NCBI GenBank assembly: GCA_035651595.1
Contig: DASRFJ010000082.1
Location: forward strand, 1 to 35,286
Length of the DNA stretch: 35,286 bases
Direction of reading: 5' to 3'
Origin: JAFARZ01 sp035651595
Lineage (GTDB): Bacteria; Actinomycetota; Actinomycetes; Streptosporangiales; Streptosporangiaceae
Numbering within the stretch: the stretch's first letter is position 1; every line of letters begins with the position of its first letter. Below the pieces are notes generated by a model. It was given only the letters and a program-made list of their open reading frames with translations. It was not told where the DNA came from and did not search any database. The translations under genes and the position numbers were made by a program. Shown here one piece after another: positions 6,587 to 14,596 of the stretch.

Positions 6587-7612
6587 TCAGCGACTTTCGC
6601 GGCGCCGTCGCCAGACCACCCGGGCACGGCGCTGGAGCACGGTAACCGGGACGGCGCCGGCGAATCCGAGCGCGAGGGGCAGCGCCGGTCCGGCCGGGCG
6701 GAGCCGCGCGTCGAGCAGGTCTGGCTCGGCTCCCGCGGCTGCCTTCTTGTCCAGCGCCGGCTGCTGGAACGTGGACGGGATCGGCAGGATCCGCCATCTG
6801 CTCGGCGGCCAGATGATGATGAAGGCCCGGCCGAGCACGGCGCTCTGCGGGACCGTCCCGCCACCGGGGTCGCCGAGGTGGCCGCGGGAGTCATCGGACA
6901 CGGAGCGGTGATCGCCCATCACCCACAGGTGGTTGGCGGGGACCACGACGTTGAACCTGACCAGCGACGGCACGTCGCCCGGGAACAGGTACGACTGCTC
7001 GGTGAGCGGCACGCCGTTGACCGTGACCCGGCCCTGGGCGTCGCAGCACGCCACGCGATCGCCGGGCAGCCCGATGACCCGCTTCACCAGGATGACGTCC
7101 GAGCCCCCGAAGCCGAACATGCTGGTCAGGTTGCTGAAGAACTCCGAGAACGGGTTGGAGTTCGACGGCACAGAGCCGGGATACCAGGAGCCGTCGCCGT
7201 CGAACACGACGATGTCGCCGCGGTGAATGCCGCGGAAGTCGTAGACCAGCTTGTTGATCAGCACGCGGTCGTTGATCTCGAGGGTGTTCTCCATCGAGCC
7301 CGACGGGATGAAGAACGCCTGGAGCGCAAAGGTCTTGATCAGGACCGCGAGCAGCAGCGCGACCGCGATCAGGATCGGCAGCTCGCGCCAGAACGACCGC
7401 CGCCGCCGTCGGCGAGGAGGCGGCGGGGGCGCCTTTGGTTTGTCTTCCGCCGTCGCGGTGTCTTCGGCACTGGCCGCCACGGTTTCCTCGCCGACGGCCG
7501 CCGACGCGTCGTCCGCAGGCCGGTCCGCGGCACCGTCCCCGTTCAGGTTCACGTCGTCGTCCGTACCAGCGTGCGGGTCAGTGCCAGGCCTGCCGCCACC
7601 CGGCTCGTCCAT
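6587..7612 (-). CDS. lepB: Signal peptidase I (second of two)
   Basis: A 341-residue type I signal peptidase that cuts Sec and Tat signal peptides on the outer face of the membrane. An acidic Asp/Ala/Pro-rich N-terminal region (about 1-75) precedes an Arg run and a membrane segment (PILIAVALLLAVLIKTF). The catalytic Ser is in FIPSGSMENTL and the catalytic Lys in VKRVIGLPGD; GDHR is the family box E variant. A second hydrophobic stretch near the C terminus (LPLALGFAGAVPVTVL) suggests a second membrane anchor. The ATG at 7612, with GGGGTAGG upstream, is preferred over an upstream TTG at 7633. It follows the other lepB by 45 bp. Confidence 0.94.
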   Translation of the reverse strand: MDEPGGGRPGTDPHAGTDDDVNLNGDGAADRPADDASAAVGEETVAASAEDTATAEDKPKAPPPPPRRRRRRSFWRELPILIAVALLLAVLIKTFALQAFFIPSGSMENTLEINDRVLINKLVYDFRGIHRGDIVVFDGDGSWYPGSVPSNSNPFSEFFSNLTSMFGFGGSDVILVKRVIGLPGDRVACCDAQGRVTVNGVPLTEQSYLFPGDVPSLVRFNVVVPANHLWVMGDHRSVSDDSRGHLGDPGGGTVPQSAVLGRAFIIIWPPSRWRILPIPSTFQQPALDKKAAAGAEPDLLDARLRPAGPALPLALGFAGAVPVTVLQRRARVVWRRRRESR

Positions 7613-7657
7613 CCGTGACCTACCCCTCGTCAACCCTCAGGCATCAGCCTATGCAGC

Positions 7658-8866
7658 CTAACGAGAACGCCTGCGGCGCTGGCGCAGGAGCAGCAGCGGC
7701 GCGCCGGCCACCCCGGCCGCGGTGGCCGTTCCCGCCACGGGCGCGGCCGCGACCACCCCGAGGGCCTTCCCGCCGAAGTTGAGCGTGGCGCCGCCGACCT
7801 GGAGCACGGTCGCGCCCGCCGCGCCGGAATGCAGCGCGGCCTGCTGGAACGTGTTCGGGATGGGAAGGTCGGTGAACTGGGACAGCGGCCAGATGATGAA
7901 GAACGCCCGGCCCACGACCTCGTTGGCCGGGATCGTGCCCTCGCTGGGGAAACCGTGCATCTGGTGGTCGAGGGAGTCGTCGGAGTCGTACCGGTTGTCC
8001 CCCATGACCCACAGGTGCCCCGCAGGGACGGTGACGTGGAACGGCGCCCAGCTCGCCGGGATCTTCTTGTACGGGTTCAGGTAGGACGACTCGCTGAGCG
8101 GCGTCCCGTTGACCGTGACCCGGCCCTGCGCGTCGCAGCACGCAACGTGGTCCCCGGGCAGGCCGATGACCCGCTTGATGTAATAGGTCTGCTCGTCATG
8201 CAGCCCGATGGCGGAGAGCGCGTCGTCGGCGACCCGCACCACCGGATTGCTCGACGGCGGCGGGGCGTCCGGGCCCCACGAGCCCTGGCCGCTGAACACG
8301 ATGATGTCGCCGCGGTCGACGCCGCGGAAGTGATAGACGAGCTTGTTCACCAGGACCCGGTCGCCGACCATGAGGGTGTTCTCCATCGACGCCGATGGAA
8401 TCCGGTACACCTGGACGACGAGCGCCTTGATGATGAGCGTGAGAACGGTCGCCGCGATGACGATGACCGCCAGTTCGCGCCAGAACTTCTTCTGCCTGTT
8501 CTGCTTGCCGCCGGGGGCCTTCTTGTCCTGCTCACCGGGCTGGTCCAGTGCGGACTCGGCCAGCAGGTCGTCGCGGTCGGCCGCGCCGAACTGGTCCCCG
8601 ACGCCGAACTGCTGGGTCGGGGCGTCCGGGGTCCGGTAGCTGCCGGGCTGGAAGCCGTACTCGCGCGGCCGGCTCGCGTACCGGTCCGGGCGGGGCGCGA
8701 ACTCGGGAGGCCCGTCCGCGCCCGACCCTGTGGCGGCGGGAGCCTCGGTCTGCTGGGCAGGATCGTCTCGGCGTGGCCTGGCGCCAGCCGCATGCTTACC
8801 CTGCGGACGGCGGCCGGCCCCAGTAATCACCGACCAGGGATCACGCTGATCCCGCCCAACCGGCAC
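7658..8866 (-). CDS. lepB: Signal peptidase I (first of two)
   Basis: A 402-residue signal peptidase I paralogous to its downstream neighbour. A long Pro/Gly/Arg-rich cytoplasmic N-terminal region (about 1-125) precedes the membrane segment LAVIVIAATVLTLIIKAL. The catalytic Ser is in RIPSASMENTL, the Lys in IKRVIGLPGD, and box E is GDNRYDSDDS. An Ala/Gly/Val-rich segment near the C terminus (GVVAAAPVAGTATAAGVAGA) and a terminal Arg cluster suggest a second anchor. The start is GTG 8866, one base after the rplS stop. The two copies share the CCDAQGRVTVNG stretch, which points to tandem duplication, and their tails have diverged. Confidence 0.94.
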   Translation of the reverse strand: MPVGRDQRDPWSVITGAGRRPQGKHAAGARPRRDDPAQQTEAPAATGSGADGPPEFAPRPDRYASRPREYGFQPGSYRTPDAPTQQFGVGDQFGAADRDDLLAESALDQPGEQDKKAPGGKQNRQKKFWRELAVIVIAATVLTLIIKALVVQVYRIPSASMENTLMVGDRVLVNKLVYHFRGVDRGDIIVFSGQGSWGPDAPPPSSNPVVRVADDALSAIGLHDEQTYYIKRVIGLPGDHVACCDAQGRVTVNGTPLSESSYLNPYKKIPASWAPFHVTVPAGHLWVMGDNRYDSDDSLDHQMHGFPSEGTIPANEVVGRAFFIIWPLSQFTDLPIPNTFQQAALHSGAAGATVLQVGGATLNFGGKALGVVAAAPVAGTATAAGVAGAPLLLLRQRRRRSR

Positions 8867-8867
8867 C

Positions 8868-9227
8868 TCAGCTGCCGGCCTGCTCGCGACGCTCCTTGAT
8901 GCGGGCCGCCTTGCCGCGCAGGTCCCTGAGGTAGTAAAGCTTGGCCCGCCGGACCCGGCCGCGGGTCACGGGCTCGATCTTCTCCAGCGACGGGCTGTGC
9001 ACCGGGAAGGTCCGCTCGACGCCGACGCCGTAGCTGACCTTGCGGACGGTGAACGTCTCACGTGCCCCGCTGCCCTGGCGGCGGATGACGACGCCCTGGA
9101 ACACCTGGATCCGCGAGCGGTTGCCCTCGGTGACCCGGACGTGGACCTTGAGTGTGTCCCCGGGCCGGAAGTCCGGGATGTCAGACCGGGTCTGGGCCTG
9201 CTCGATTTCAGCGATCGCGGTGTGCAT
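8868..9227 (-). CDS. rplS: 50S ribosomal protein L19
   Basis: A 119-residue L19, a protein at the 30S-50S interface. Family blocks are clear: FRPGDTLKVHVRV, QVFQGVVIRRQGSG, TFTVRKVSYGVGVERTFPVHSP and RAKLYYLRDLRGKAARI. ATG 9227 has AGGAA about 8-12 bp upstream. It is separated from trmD by 106 bp, the largest gap inside this translation-gene cluster, so a separate promoter or leader may lie there. It leads directly into the two lepB genes. Confidence 0.98.
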   Translation of the reverse strand: MHTAIAEIEQAQTRSDIPDFRPGDTLKVHVRVTEGNRSRIQVFQGVVIRRQGSGARETFTVRKVSYGVGVERTFPVHSPSLEKIEPVTRGRVRRAKLYYLRDLRGKAARIKERREQAGS

Positions 9228-9333
9228 GACTGCGGTTCCTCGGTGGTGGTCGTGTACCGGGCAGAGGGGGTACTTATCATCCCGGCCGCATGCCCGAAAA
9301 GACGGCGACCTTCAGTGTGCCATATCTTTGCCG

Positions 9334-10134
9334 CTAACCGGAAAACAGGCCGTCCGCGGCAAGCACCTGACGGTCCCGGGCGTCCAATTCGAGTGCCCCG
9401 ATGAGGTCGGGCCGGTTCGCGGCGGTCCGGCGCAGCGCCATGTCCCGCCGCCAGCGGGCGATCGCGGCGTGGTTGCCGGAAAGCAGCACTTCGGGGACCT
9501 CGTGCCCGCGCCAGGTCCGCGGCCGGGTGTAGACCGGGCCTTCCAGCAGGCCGCTCATCGCGCCGCCCGCGCCGCCGCCGCCGAACGAGTCGTCGCCCGT
9601 CGAGCAGGCATTGCCCAGCACCCCGGGCAGCAGCCGCCCGACCGCCTCGACCATGACCAGCACCGCGGCCTCGCCGCCGGCCAGCACGTAGTCGCCGACG
9701 CTCACCTCGTCCACCGGCATCTGCGCGCGCATCTCGTCGGCCACGCGCGAGTCGATGCCCTCGTAGCGCCCGCACGCGAAGATCAGCCGCGGCGCGACCG
9801 TATAGCTCGCCGCCATCGCCTGGGTAAACGGCACCCCGCTGGGGGTGGGGACGATCAGCCGCGGCGGATCCTGGTCCCGGTCCTGGCCTTTGTCCTGGCT
9901 GGCGAGCGCGACCACGTCGTCAAGCGCGGCCCCCCAGACATCGGGCTTCATCACCATCCCCGGACCGCCGCCGAACGGCACGTCGTCGACGGTGTGGTGC
10001 ACGTCGGAGGCCCACGTCCGCAGGTCGTGGACGTGGAATTCGATGTCGCCGCGCTGCGCCGCCTTGCCGATCAGCGACGTCTCGAGTGGCCCGCCGAAGT
10101 ATTCGGGGAAGATCGTCACGATGTCGACGCGCAT
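9334..10134 (-). CDS. trmD: tRNA (guanine-N1-)-methyltransferase
   Basis: A 266-residue TrmD, which methylates G37 of tRNAs reading CNN codons and so prevents +1 frameshifting. It is a SPOUT trefoil-knot enzyme. The sequence shows MRVDIVTIFPEYF at the N terminus, the cofactor-knot motifs FACGRYEGID and VSVGDYVLAGGEAA, and LLSGNHAAIARWR in the C-terminal domain. A Gly-rich insertion (SFGGGGAGGAMSG) sits in the interdomain linker. The ATG overlaps the rimM stop by one base (TAATG), so the two are translationally coupled. Confidence 0.97.
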   Translation of the reverse strand: MRVDIVTIFPEYFGGPLETSLIGKAAQRGDIEFHVHDLRTWASDVHHTVDDVPFGGGPGMVMKPDVWGAALDDVVALASQDKGQDRDQDPPRLIVPTPSGVPFTQAMAASYTVAPRLIFACGRYEGIDSRVADEMRAQMPVDEVSVGDYVLAGGEAAVLVMVEAVGRLLPGVLGNACSTGDDSFGGGGAGGAMSGLLEGPVYTRPRTWRGHEVPEVLLSGNHAAIARWRRDMALRRTAANRPDLIGALELDARDRQVLAADGLFSG

Positions 10135-10664
10135 TACTGTGCTTCTTCGGAATCGAGCAGGCCCGGCGGCGGGTCGATGACCAGCACGCCACCCGCCACG
10201 TCCACCTCCGGCACCAGCGGAGCCACGAACGGGACGAGTCGCTCGTCCGCGCCTTCGGCTTTGATGACCAGGAGATCCTGGCCATGGTGCAGGACGTCGG
10301 TCACCACGCCGACCAGTTCGCCGGCGACGGTACGGACCGAGAGGCCGACCAGCTCGTGGTCGCGGAACTCGTCCGGGTCCGTGATCGGCGGCAGCACGGC
10401 GGAATCCACGCTGAGCCAGGTGCCGCCCAGGTCAGCGGCGGCGGTCCGGTCGGCGATCCCGTCGAACGCCACCAGCAGCTGCCCCGAATGCCAGCGCTTC
10501 GCGGCGACGGTCAGTTCGGCGTCGGGTGTCCCGTCGCTGTCCCGCCCGGCACCGAGCCGGGCACCCGTGGCGAAGCGGAGGTCAGGCTCGTCCGTCCTGA
10601 CCCCCACCACGACCTCGCCGCGGATCCCGTGCGGGCGGCCGATGCGGCCGACAATCACCCGCAT
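10134..10664 (-). CDS. rimM: Ribosome maturation factor RimM
   Basis: A 176-residue RimM, which helps assemble the 30S head around S19. It has the N-terminal barrel (VIVGRIGRPHGIRGEVVVGVRTDEPDLRF) and the PRC-barrel C-terminal domain (DHELVGLSVRTVAGELVGVV, then LVPFVAPLVPEVDV). The length is typical for actinobacteria. It begins 4 bp after the khpA stop and ends overlapping trmD, in the standard rpsP-khpA-rimM-trmD order. Confidence 0.96.
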   Translation of the reverse strand: MRVIVGRIGRPHGIRGEVVVGVRTDEPDLRFATGARLGAGRDSDGTPDAELTVAAKRWHSGQLLVAFDGIADRTAAADLGGTWLSVDSAVLPPITDPDEFRDHELVGLSVRTVAGELVGVVTDVLHHGQDLLVIKAEGADERLVPFVAPLVPEVDVAGGVLVIDPPPGLLDSEEAQ

Positions 10665-10668
10665 GGGG

Positions 10669-10911
10669 TCAGCGGACCTCGTTCGCGTCCAGCAGGTCGA
10701 TGCGAACGTAACGGCTCCCCGCCAGCGCCCCGATCACGGTGCGGAGTGCGCGGGCGGTGCGCCCGCCCCTGCCGATGACCTTGCCGAGGTCATCGGGATG
10801 CACCCGGACCTCAAGGACGTTGCCGCGACGCAGTGACCTGCTCGCCACATGGACGTCGTCCGGGTAGTGGACGATTCCCCGGACGAGGTGCTCGAGGGCT
10901 TCCTCAAGCAC
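10669..10911 (-). CDS. khpA: KH-domain RNA-binding protein KhpA
   Basis: An 80-residue single KH-domain protein with the GxxG loop in GKVIGRGGRTARALRTV. In other bacteria KhpA partners KhpB/Jag and binds small RNAs and mRNAs. GTG 10911 gives the family start (V/M)LEEALEHLVRGIV, lies one base after the rpsP stop and has GGAG 7 bp upstream. GTG 10923 and ATG 10938 inside rpsP are possible but add residues not usual in the family. It ends 4 bp before rimM. Confidence 0.93.
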   Translation of the reverse strand: MLEEALEHLVRGIVHYPDDVHVASRSLRRGNVLEVRVHPDDLGKVIGRGGRTARALRTVIGALAGSRYVRIDLLDANEVR

Positions 10912-10912
10912 G

Positions 10913-11650
10913 TCAGGCTCCACTCCCCGACTCGGCATCGGCGGCCTTGACCTCCTCGGCGCCGGCGGCCTCGGCCGAAGCGGCCTCGGCGCTAGGGTCC
11001 GCGGTGCTCTCGGCCGCCGCGGCGGGCGCCTCCGGCGCCTCGGTGTCCGTCTTGGCCTCGGCGGTCGCGCCCTCAGCGCCCTCAGGGGTCGCGGCGGTCG
11101 CGGCGGTCGCGGCGTCAGCGGTCTTGGCGTCAGCGGTCTTGGCGGGACCGGACTGGCTCGAAGCGGCCTTGCCGCGCGCCGACCTGGTGTCCTTGGCGGC
11201 AGCGTCCTTAGCGGCACCGTCCTTGGCGGCGGTGTCCTTGCCCGCGCTGTCCTTGGCGGACTTGGCGGACCTGCTGCCGGACTTGCTCTCCTTGGCCTCC
11301 TTGGCGGCCATGCTCTCCTTGGCCGCGGCCGCGAAGGCCTCTTTCTTGTCCGCACGGGGCTCGGCGGTCCTGAGCGTGCCCTCGGCGCCGGGCTCACCGT
11401 TGAACTTCTGCCAGTCACCGGTGATCTTGAGAATGGCGCGAACTGGGTCCGTGGGCTGCGCGCCCACCTTGAGCCAGTGCTGAACCCGCTCCGAGTCCAC
11501 CTCGATGAACGACGGCTCGGCCTTGGGGTGATACTTGCCGATCTCCTCGATGGCACGCCCGTCGCGCTTGGTGCGCGCGTCGGCGACGACGATCCGGTAA
11601 TACGGCTCCCGGATCTTGCCCAGGCGCTTCAACTTGATCTTGACAGCCAC
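10913..11650 (-). CDS. rpsP: 30S ribosomal protein S16 with long low-complexity C-terminal tail
   Basis: Residues 1 to about 85 are a normal S16 (VAVKIKLKRLGKIREPYYRI, then VGAQPTDPVRAILKITGDWQ). The remaining ~150 residues are low-complexity. First comes a Lys/Ala/Ser-rich part with repeated AAKD units. Then follows an Ala/Glu/Pro-rich acidic part ending ADAESGSGA. The predicted total is 245 residues, against about 80-90 in most bacteria and somewhat longer forms in actinobacteria. GTG 11650 is the only sensible start; upstream codons do not resemble S16, and GGGAG lies about 12 bp upstream. It heads the rpsP-khpA-rimM-trmD operon, with its promoter in the divergent region upstream. Confidence 0.95.
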   Translation of the reverse strand: MAVKIKLKRLGKIREPYYRIVVADARTKRDGRAIEEIGKYHPKAEPSFIEVDSERVQHWLKVGAQPTDPVRAILKITGDWQKFNGEPGAEGTLRTAEPRADKKEAFAAAAKESMAAKEAKESKSGSRSAKSAKDSAGKDTAAKDGAAKDAAAKDTRSARGKAASSQSGPAKTADAKTADAATAATAATPEGAEGATAEAKTDTEAPEAPAAAAESTADPSAEAASAEAAGAEEVKAADAESGSGA

Positions 11651-11914
11651 GGCTGTGGTCTTCTCCCAGAAACTAGATGCGAGGCGGCGGACCAACGCCG
11701 GCCGGGGATCAGCCAGCGGGACCACACAGATGAGCCGGGCCGCGCGAACGAGGAGAGGGCGTCGCACAACCTGGCGGTCAGCATCACATTGTGCCAGAGA
11801 ACGGCCCCAGACCAGTAATCGTCGCGGGCGACCATCCCGCGCGCGGCCGCACCATCGCTTCCGGGGTGCGTTTCCGGCGGCAGGCTATCGCACGGGCTGT
11901 CCGCCAGCGGATGA

Positions 11915-12012
11915 CCCGGATAACGTGTCGGATCACACCCTCGTGGTGGATAGACCCTCGTAAAGGAGGGTTGCGCTACCACAAAGGTGCAATCCGACAC
12001 GTTAATGCCGGG
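11915..12012 (-). repeat. Family A structured intergenic element, copy 1
   Basis: A long imperfect palindrome. The outer stem is 13 perfect base pairs (11921-11933 with 11992-12004), extended by CCCGG/CCGGG beyond a small bulge. A middle stem pairs about 11936-11947 with 11978-11989 and has two C-A mismatches that become G-U wobbles if the minus strand is transcribed. An inner hairpin is ACCCTC/GAGGGT with a 6-nt loop. The TACCACRAAGG and CACGTTA blocks match copies 2 and 3. Confidence 0.75.
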
Positions 12013-12231
12013 ACCAGTGCCACGCTCACGTCCCACCAGGCACATGGGCCACTCCAGCCCCGACTGTCACGGCGTCCCGAGCAGCGTCCCCGAGCGGCGT
12101 CCCCGAGCGGCGTCACCCGGTTAGGTCGTGGCCGGACGGGCCGCGCCTCCATCTGCTCAGCGTGATCACGGCGCTCACCGGCGGCCGACGGCCGGCCCAG
12201 CTAACCCGATGAAACAGTTACATAACGTGCG

Positions 12232-12260
12232 TTGACTATGCCAAACCGGCATCCTAGCGT
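12232..12260 (+). promoter_or_regulatory. Putative sigma70-type promoter for the ABC importer operon
   Basis: TTGACT at 12232-12237 and TAGCGT at 12255-12260 are separated by 17 bp, close to the HrdB-type pattern TTGACN and TANNNT. Transcription would begin near 12267, leaving a leader of about 170 nt before the start at 12438. It lies in a locally AT-richer stretch. Confidence 0.5.
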
Positions 12261-12437
12261 TGCCCTACTGTTCTAGATATGTACGTTCGTTCGCAGAGCG
12301 CACGAAATCGCCTGACGTGCGCCGCTGCGGGCATGATGCCCGGCCCGAGAACTTATGAGGCAATATCACGATATGCGGTCGCCTAGTGGCTTTGGGTGAT
12401 GGATGATGGAAGCCTCTCGGCATCAAGAGGAGATCGA

Positions 12438-13820
12438 ATGACTGAAGAGACTCCGAACATCAGTCGCCGCGGCGTGCTGCGGGCGGCCGGCGTCGGCGCG
12501 GCCGCGGTCGGTGGCGGCGGCCTGCTCGCCGCGTGCAGTTCCAGCATCAAGGGTGCCGGCAACGGCAACTCGACCAGCGGCAGCGGCAGCGGCGGCGGGG
12601 GCGGCACCGGGTCGATCACGATGGGTTTCATCCACCCGCTCACCGGTCCGCTGTCCGAATTCGGCACCTCGGACACCTGGCTGCTGGGCAAGATCAAGAC
12701 CACCCCGCAGTACAAGAACGGGTTCAAGATCGGCAGCAAGACCTACAAGATCACGATCAACGACTACGACACCCAGTCCGACCCGACCCGCGCGGGCCAG
12801 CTCGCCAGCCAGGCGATTCTGAAGGACAACGTCGATCTCTTGCTCACCTCGTCCACCCCGGAAACCGTCAATCCGGTCGCCACCATCGCCGAGAAGCTGG
12901 GCACGCCGCTGATCTGCGGCAACGTCCCGTGGCAGTCCTGGTACGTGAACCTGGGCGGCAACCCCACGCCCGGGAAGTCCACGTTCAAGCCTAAATGGAC
13001 CACGGTGTACTTCCTCGGGGTCAACGACCTGTGCAACACGTTCATCCCGATGTGGAACAAGATCCACAGCCAGTTCGGCACCAACAAGACCGTCGGCTGC
13101 ACGTTCCCGAACGACTCGGACGGCAACGCGTTCCGCGGCGCCTGGCCGGTGTTCGCCGGGGCCGCCGGCTACAAGCTGATCGACCCGCCGGCCTACGACG
13201 ACGGGCTCAGCAACTACTCCTCGATGATCTCCACGTTCAAGTCGAACAGCTGCGATTTCTTCACCAACGTGCCGCTGCCGCCGGACTTCAACACGATGTG
13301 GAAGCAGGCGTCGCAGCAGGGCTACAAGCCCAAGCTCGCCACCGTCGCCAAGGTGCTGCTGTTCCCGTCCGACGTGGGTGCGCTCGGCCCGCTGGTGGAG
13401 AACGTCGCCACCGACGCGTGGTGGACGGCGAACATGCCGTGGACGTCCTCGCTCACCGGCGAGACCTGCAAGCAGATCGCGGACGAGTTCACGGCCGCGA
13501 CCGGCGAGCCGTGGGTGCAGTCGCTGTCCAACTACAGCCTCTTCGAGGTCGCCTACGCGGCGCTGAGCGCGGTGGACGACCCGCACGACAAGGCCGCGGT
13601 AGCGGACGCGATGTTCAAGGTGAAGATCAACGCGCTGGCCGGCCAGCTGGACTGGACGAACAGCAAGAACCCGGCGCCCGGCGTGGTGGACACCCCGGCG
13701 GTCGGCGTGCAGTGGAAGAAGGACAGCACGAGCAAGTACGGCTTCTCGATGTTCGTCGTCGACAACACGCTGATGCCGAACGTGCCGACCACCGGCGCCC
13801 TCGAGCCGACGAATAAGTGA
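12438..13820 (+). CDS. Branched-chain amino-acid-type ABC importer, substrate-binding lipoprotein
   Basis: A 460-residue periplasmic-binding-protein-like type I receptor. The N terminus is a Tat signal, SRRGVLRAAG, ending in the lipobox LLAAC (Cys about 33). A Gly/Ser/Asn-rich linker follows to about residue 60, then the Leu/Ile/Val-binding fold (ITMGFIHPLTGPLSEFG). It should be a folded-exported lipoprotein on the outer membrane face. The ligand is not certain; related receptors take amino acids, urea or short amides. ATG 12438 has AGAGGAG 6 bp upstream and puts the signal at the correct distance; an in-frame ATG at 12396 lacks these. The stop overlaps the GTG of the next gene (GTGA). Confidence 0.93.
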   Translation: MTEETPNISRRGVLRAAGVGAAAVGGGGLLAACSSSIKGAGNGNSTSGSGSGGGGGTGSITMGFIHPLTGPLSEFGTSDTWLLGKIKTTPQYKNGFKIGSKTYKITINDYDTQSDPTRAGQLASQAILKDNVDLLLTSSTPETVNPVATIAEKLGTPLICGNVPWQSWYVNLGGNPTPGKSTFKPKWTTVYFLGVNDLCNTFIPMWNKIHSQFGTNKTVGCTFPNDSDGNAFRGAWPVFAGAAGYKLIDPPAYDDGLSNYSSMISTFKSNSCDFFTNVPLPPDFNTMWKQASQQGYKPKLATVAKVLLFPSDVGALGPLVENVATDAWWTANMPWTSSLTGETCKQIADEFTAATGEPWVQSLSNYSLFEVAYAALSAVDDPHDKAAVADAMFKVKINALAGQLDWTNSKNPAPGVVDTPAVGVQWKKDSTSKYGFSMFVVDNTLMPNVPTTGALEPTNK

Positions 13821-14596
13821 CTGGGTCGCTGCTTGACCTGAGCGGCGTGACCAAACGGTTCGGTCGGGTGGTCATCGCCGAAGACCTGTCGTTCGCCGTG
13901 GGCGCCGGCGACGCGGTCGGGATAGTGGGGCCGAACGGCGCTGGCAAGACCAGCCTGTTCGGCCTCATCTCCGGCGATCTGGCGCCCAACGCCGGGGAGA
14001 TCTCCTTCGACGGCCGGGTGATCAACCGGATGGACGCGGCGGCCCGCTGCCGGCTCGGCATCGGCCGCACCTACCAGGTGCCTCGGCCGTTCACGGACAT
14101 GACCGTGTTCGAGAACGTGCTCGTCGCCGCGCAGCAGGGCGCCGGGCTGCGCCGCCGCGGCAGCTATGCGGCGGCGGTTGCGGCACTGGAGCGGACCGGG
14201 ATGACCGGGCAGGCCAACCTGGCTGCCGCCCGGCTCGGCCTGCTCCAGCGCAAGCGGCTCGAGGTGGCCAGGGCGCTCGCGTCACAGCCGAAGCTGCTGC
14301 TGCTCGACGAGGTGGCCGGCGGCCTCACCGATCCCGAGGTCGCCGAGCTCGTGGAGATCATCCGCGCGGTCAACGCCGACGGTGTCACGGTGATCTGGAT
14401 CGAGCACGTGGTGCGCGCGCTCACCGCGCTCGTCACCAGGCTGATCTGCCTGTCCGGCGGCAAATTCGTCGGCGACGGCGAGCCCGCCGCGGTGCTCGCC
14501 ACGCCGGCGGTGCGCGAGGTCTTCCTCGGCACCGAGGTCACCGCCTCGCTGGGCGGCGGATCGCTCACGACAGACGGCGAACGGAGCGACCCGTGA
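13817..14596 (+). CDS. LivG-type ABC importer ATP-binding protein
   Basis: A 259-residue ATPase with Walker A GPNGAGKT (about residues 37-44), Q-loop region GRTYQVPRPF, Walker B LLLLDEVAGGLTDPE and H-loop IEH. The ABC signature is degenerate: LGLLQRKRLEVARAL stands where LSxGxxxR is expected, and the residue after the Walker B Glu is Val, not Pro. This looks like a known LivG subfamily, not damage, since all other motifs are intact. It couples ATP hydrolysis to transport through the downstream permeases. The GTG start and the GTGA junctions at both ends indicate coupled translation. Confidence 0.93.
   Translation: MTGSLLDLSGVTKRFGRVVIAEDLSFAVGAGDAVGIVGPNGAGKTSLFGLISGDLAPNAGEISFDGRVINRMDAAARCRLGIGRTYQVPRPFTDMTVFENVLVAAQQGAGLRRRGSYAAAVAALERTGMTGQANLAAARLGLLQRKRLEVARALASQPKLLLLDEVAGGLTDPEVAELVEIIRAVNADGVTVIWIEHVVRALTALVTRLICLSGGKFVGDGEPAAVLATPAVREVFLGTEVTASLGGGSLTTDGERSDP

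Larger units (their letters stand above)
11651..12437. other. Divergent intergenic region, rpsP operon versus ABC importer
   Basis: These 787 bp contain no credible gene. They hold the family A structured element (11915-12012), a sigma70-like promoter facing the ABC importer (12232-12260) and a leader with two small hairpins: GCGCACG/CGTGCGC around 12300-12322 and CGGGCA/TGCCCG near 12330-12345. The rpsP promoter must also be here on the minus strand, but I see no convincing -35/-10 pair for it. Confidence 0.55.

Noticed and set aside
6565..6894. N-terminal extension of rnhB by 110 codons
   Set aside because: It lies mostly inside the lepB coding sequence and is low-complexity; family proteins start near MVRQSEAQ.
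6587..8866. Tandem lepB genes as a novel arrangement
   Set aside because: Clustered type I signal peptidase genes next to rplS are known in Streptomyces and relatives.
10912..11556. Long N-terminal extension of the KH-domain protein
   Set aside because: It is the rpsP tail in another frame, all Pro/Arg/Ala; the KH protein is about 80 residues in relatives.
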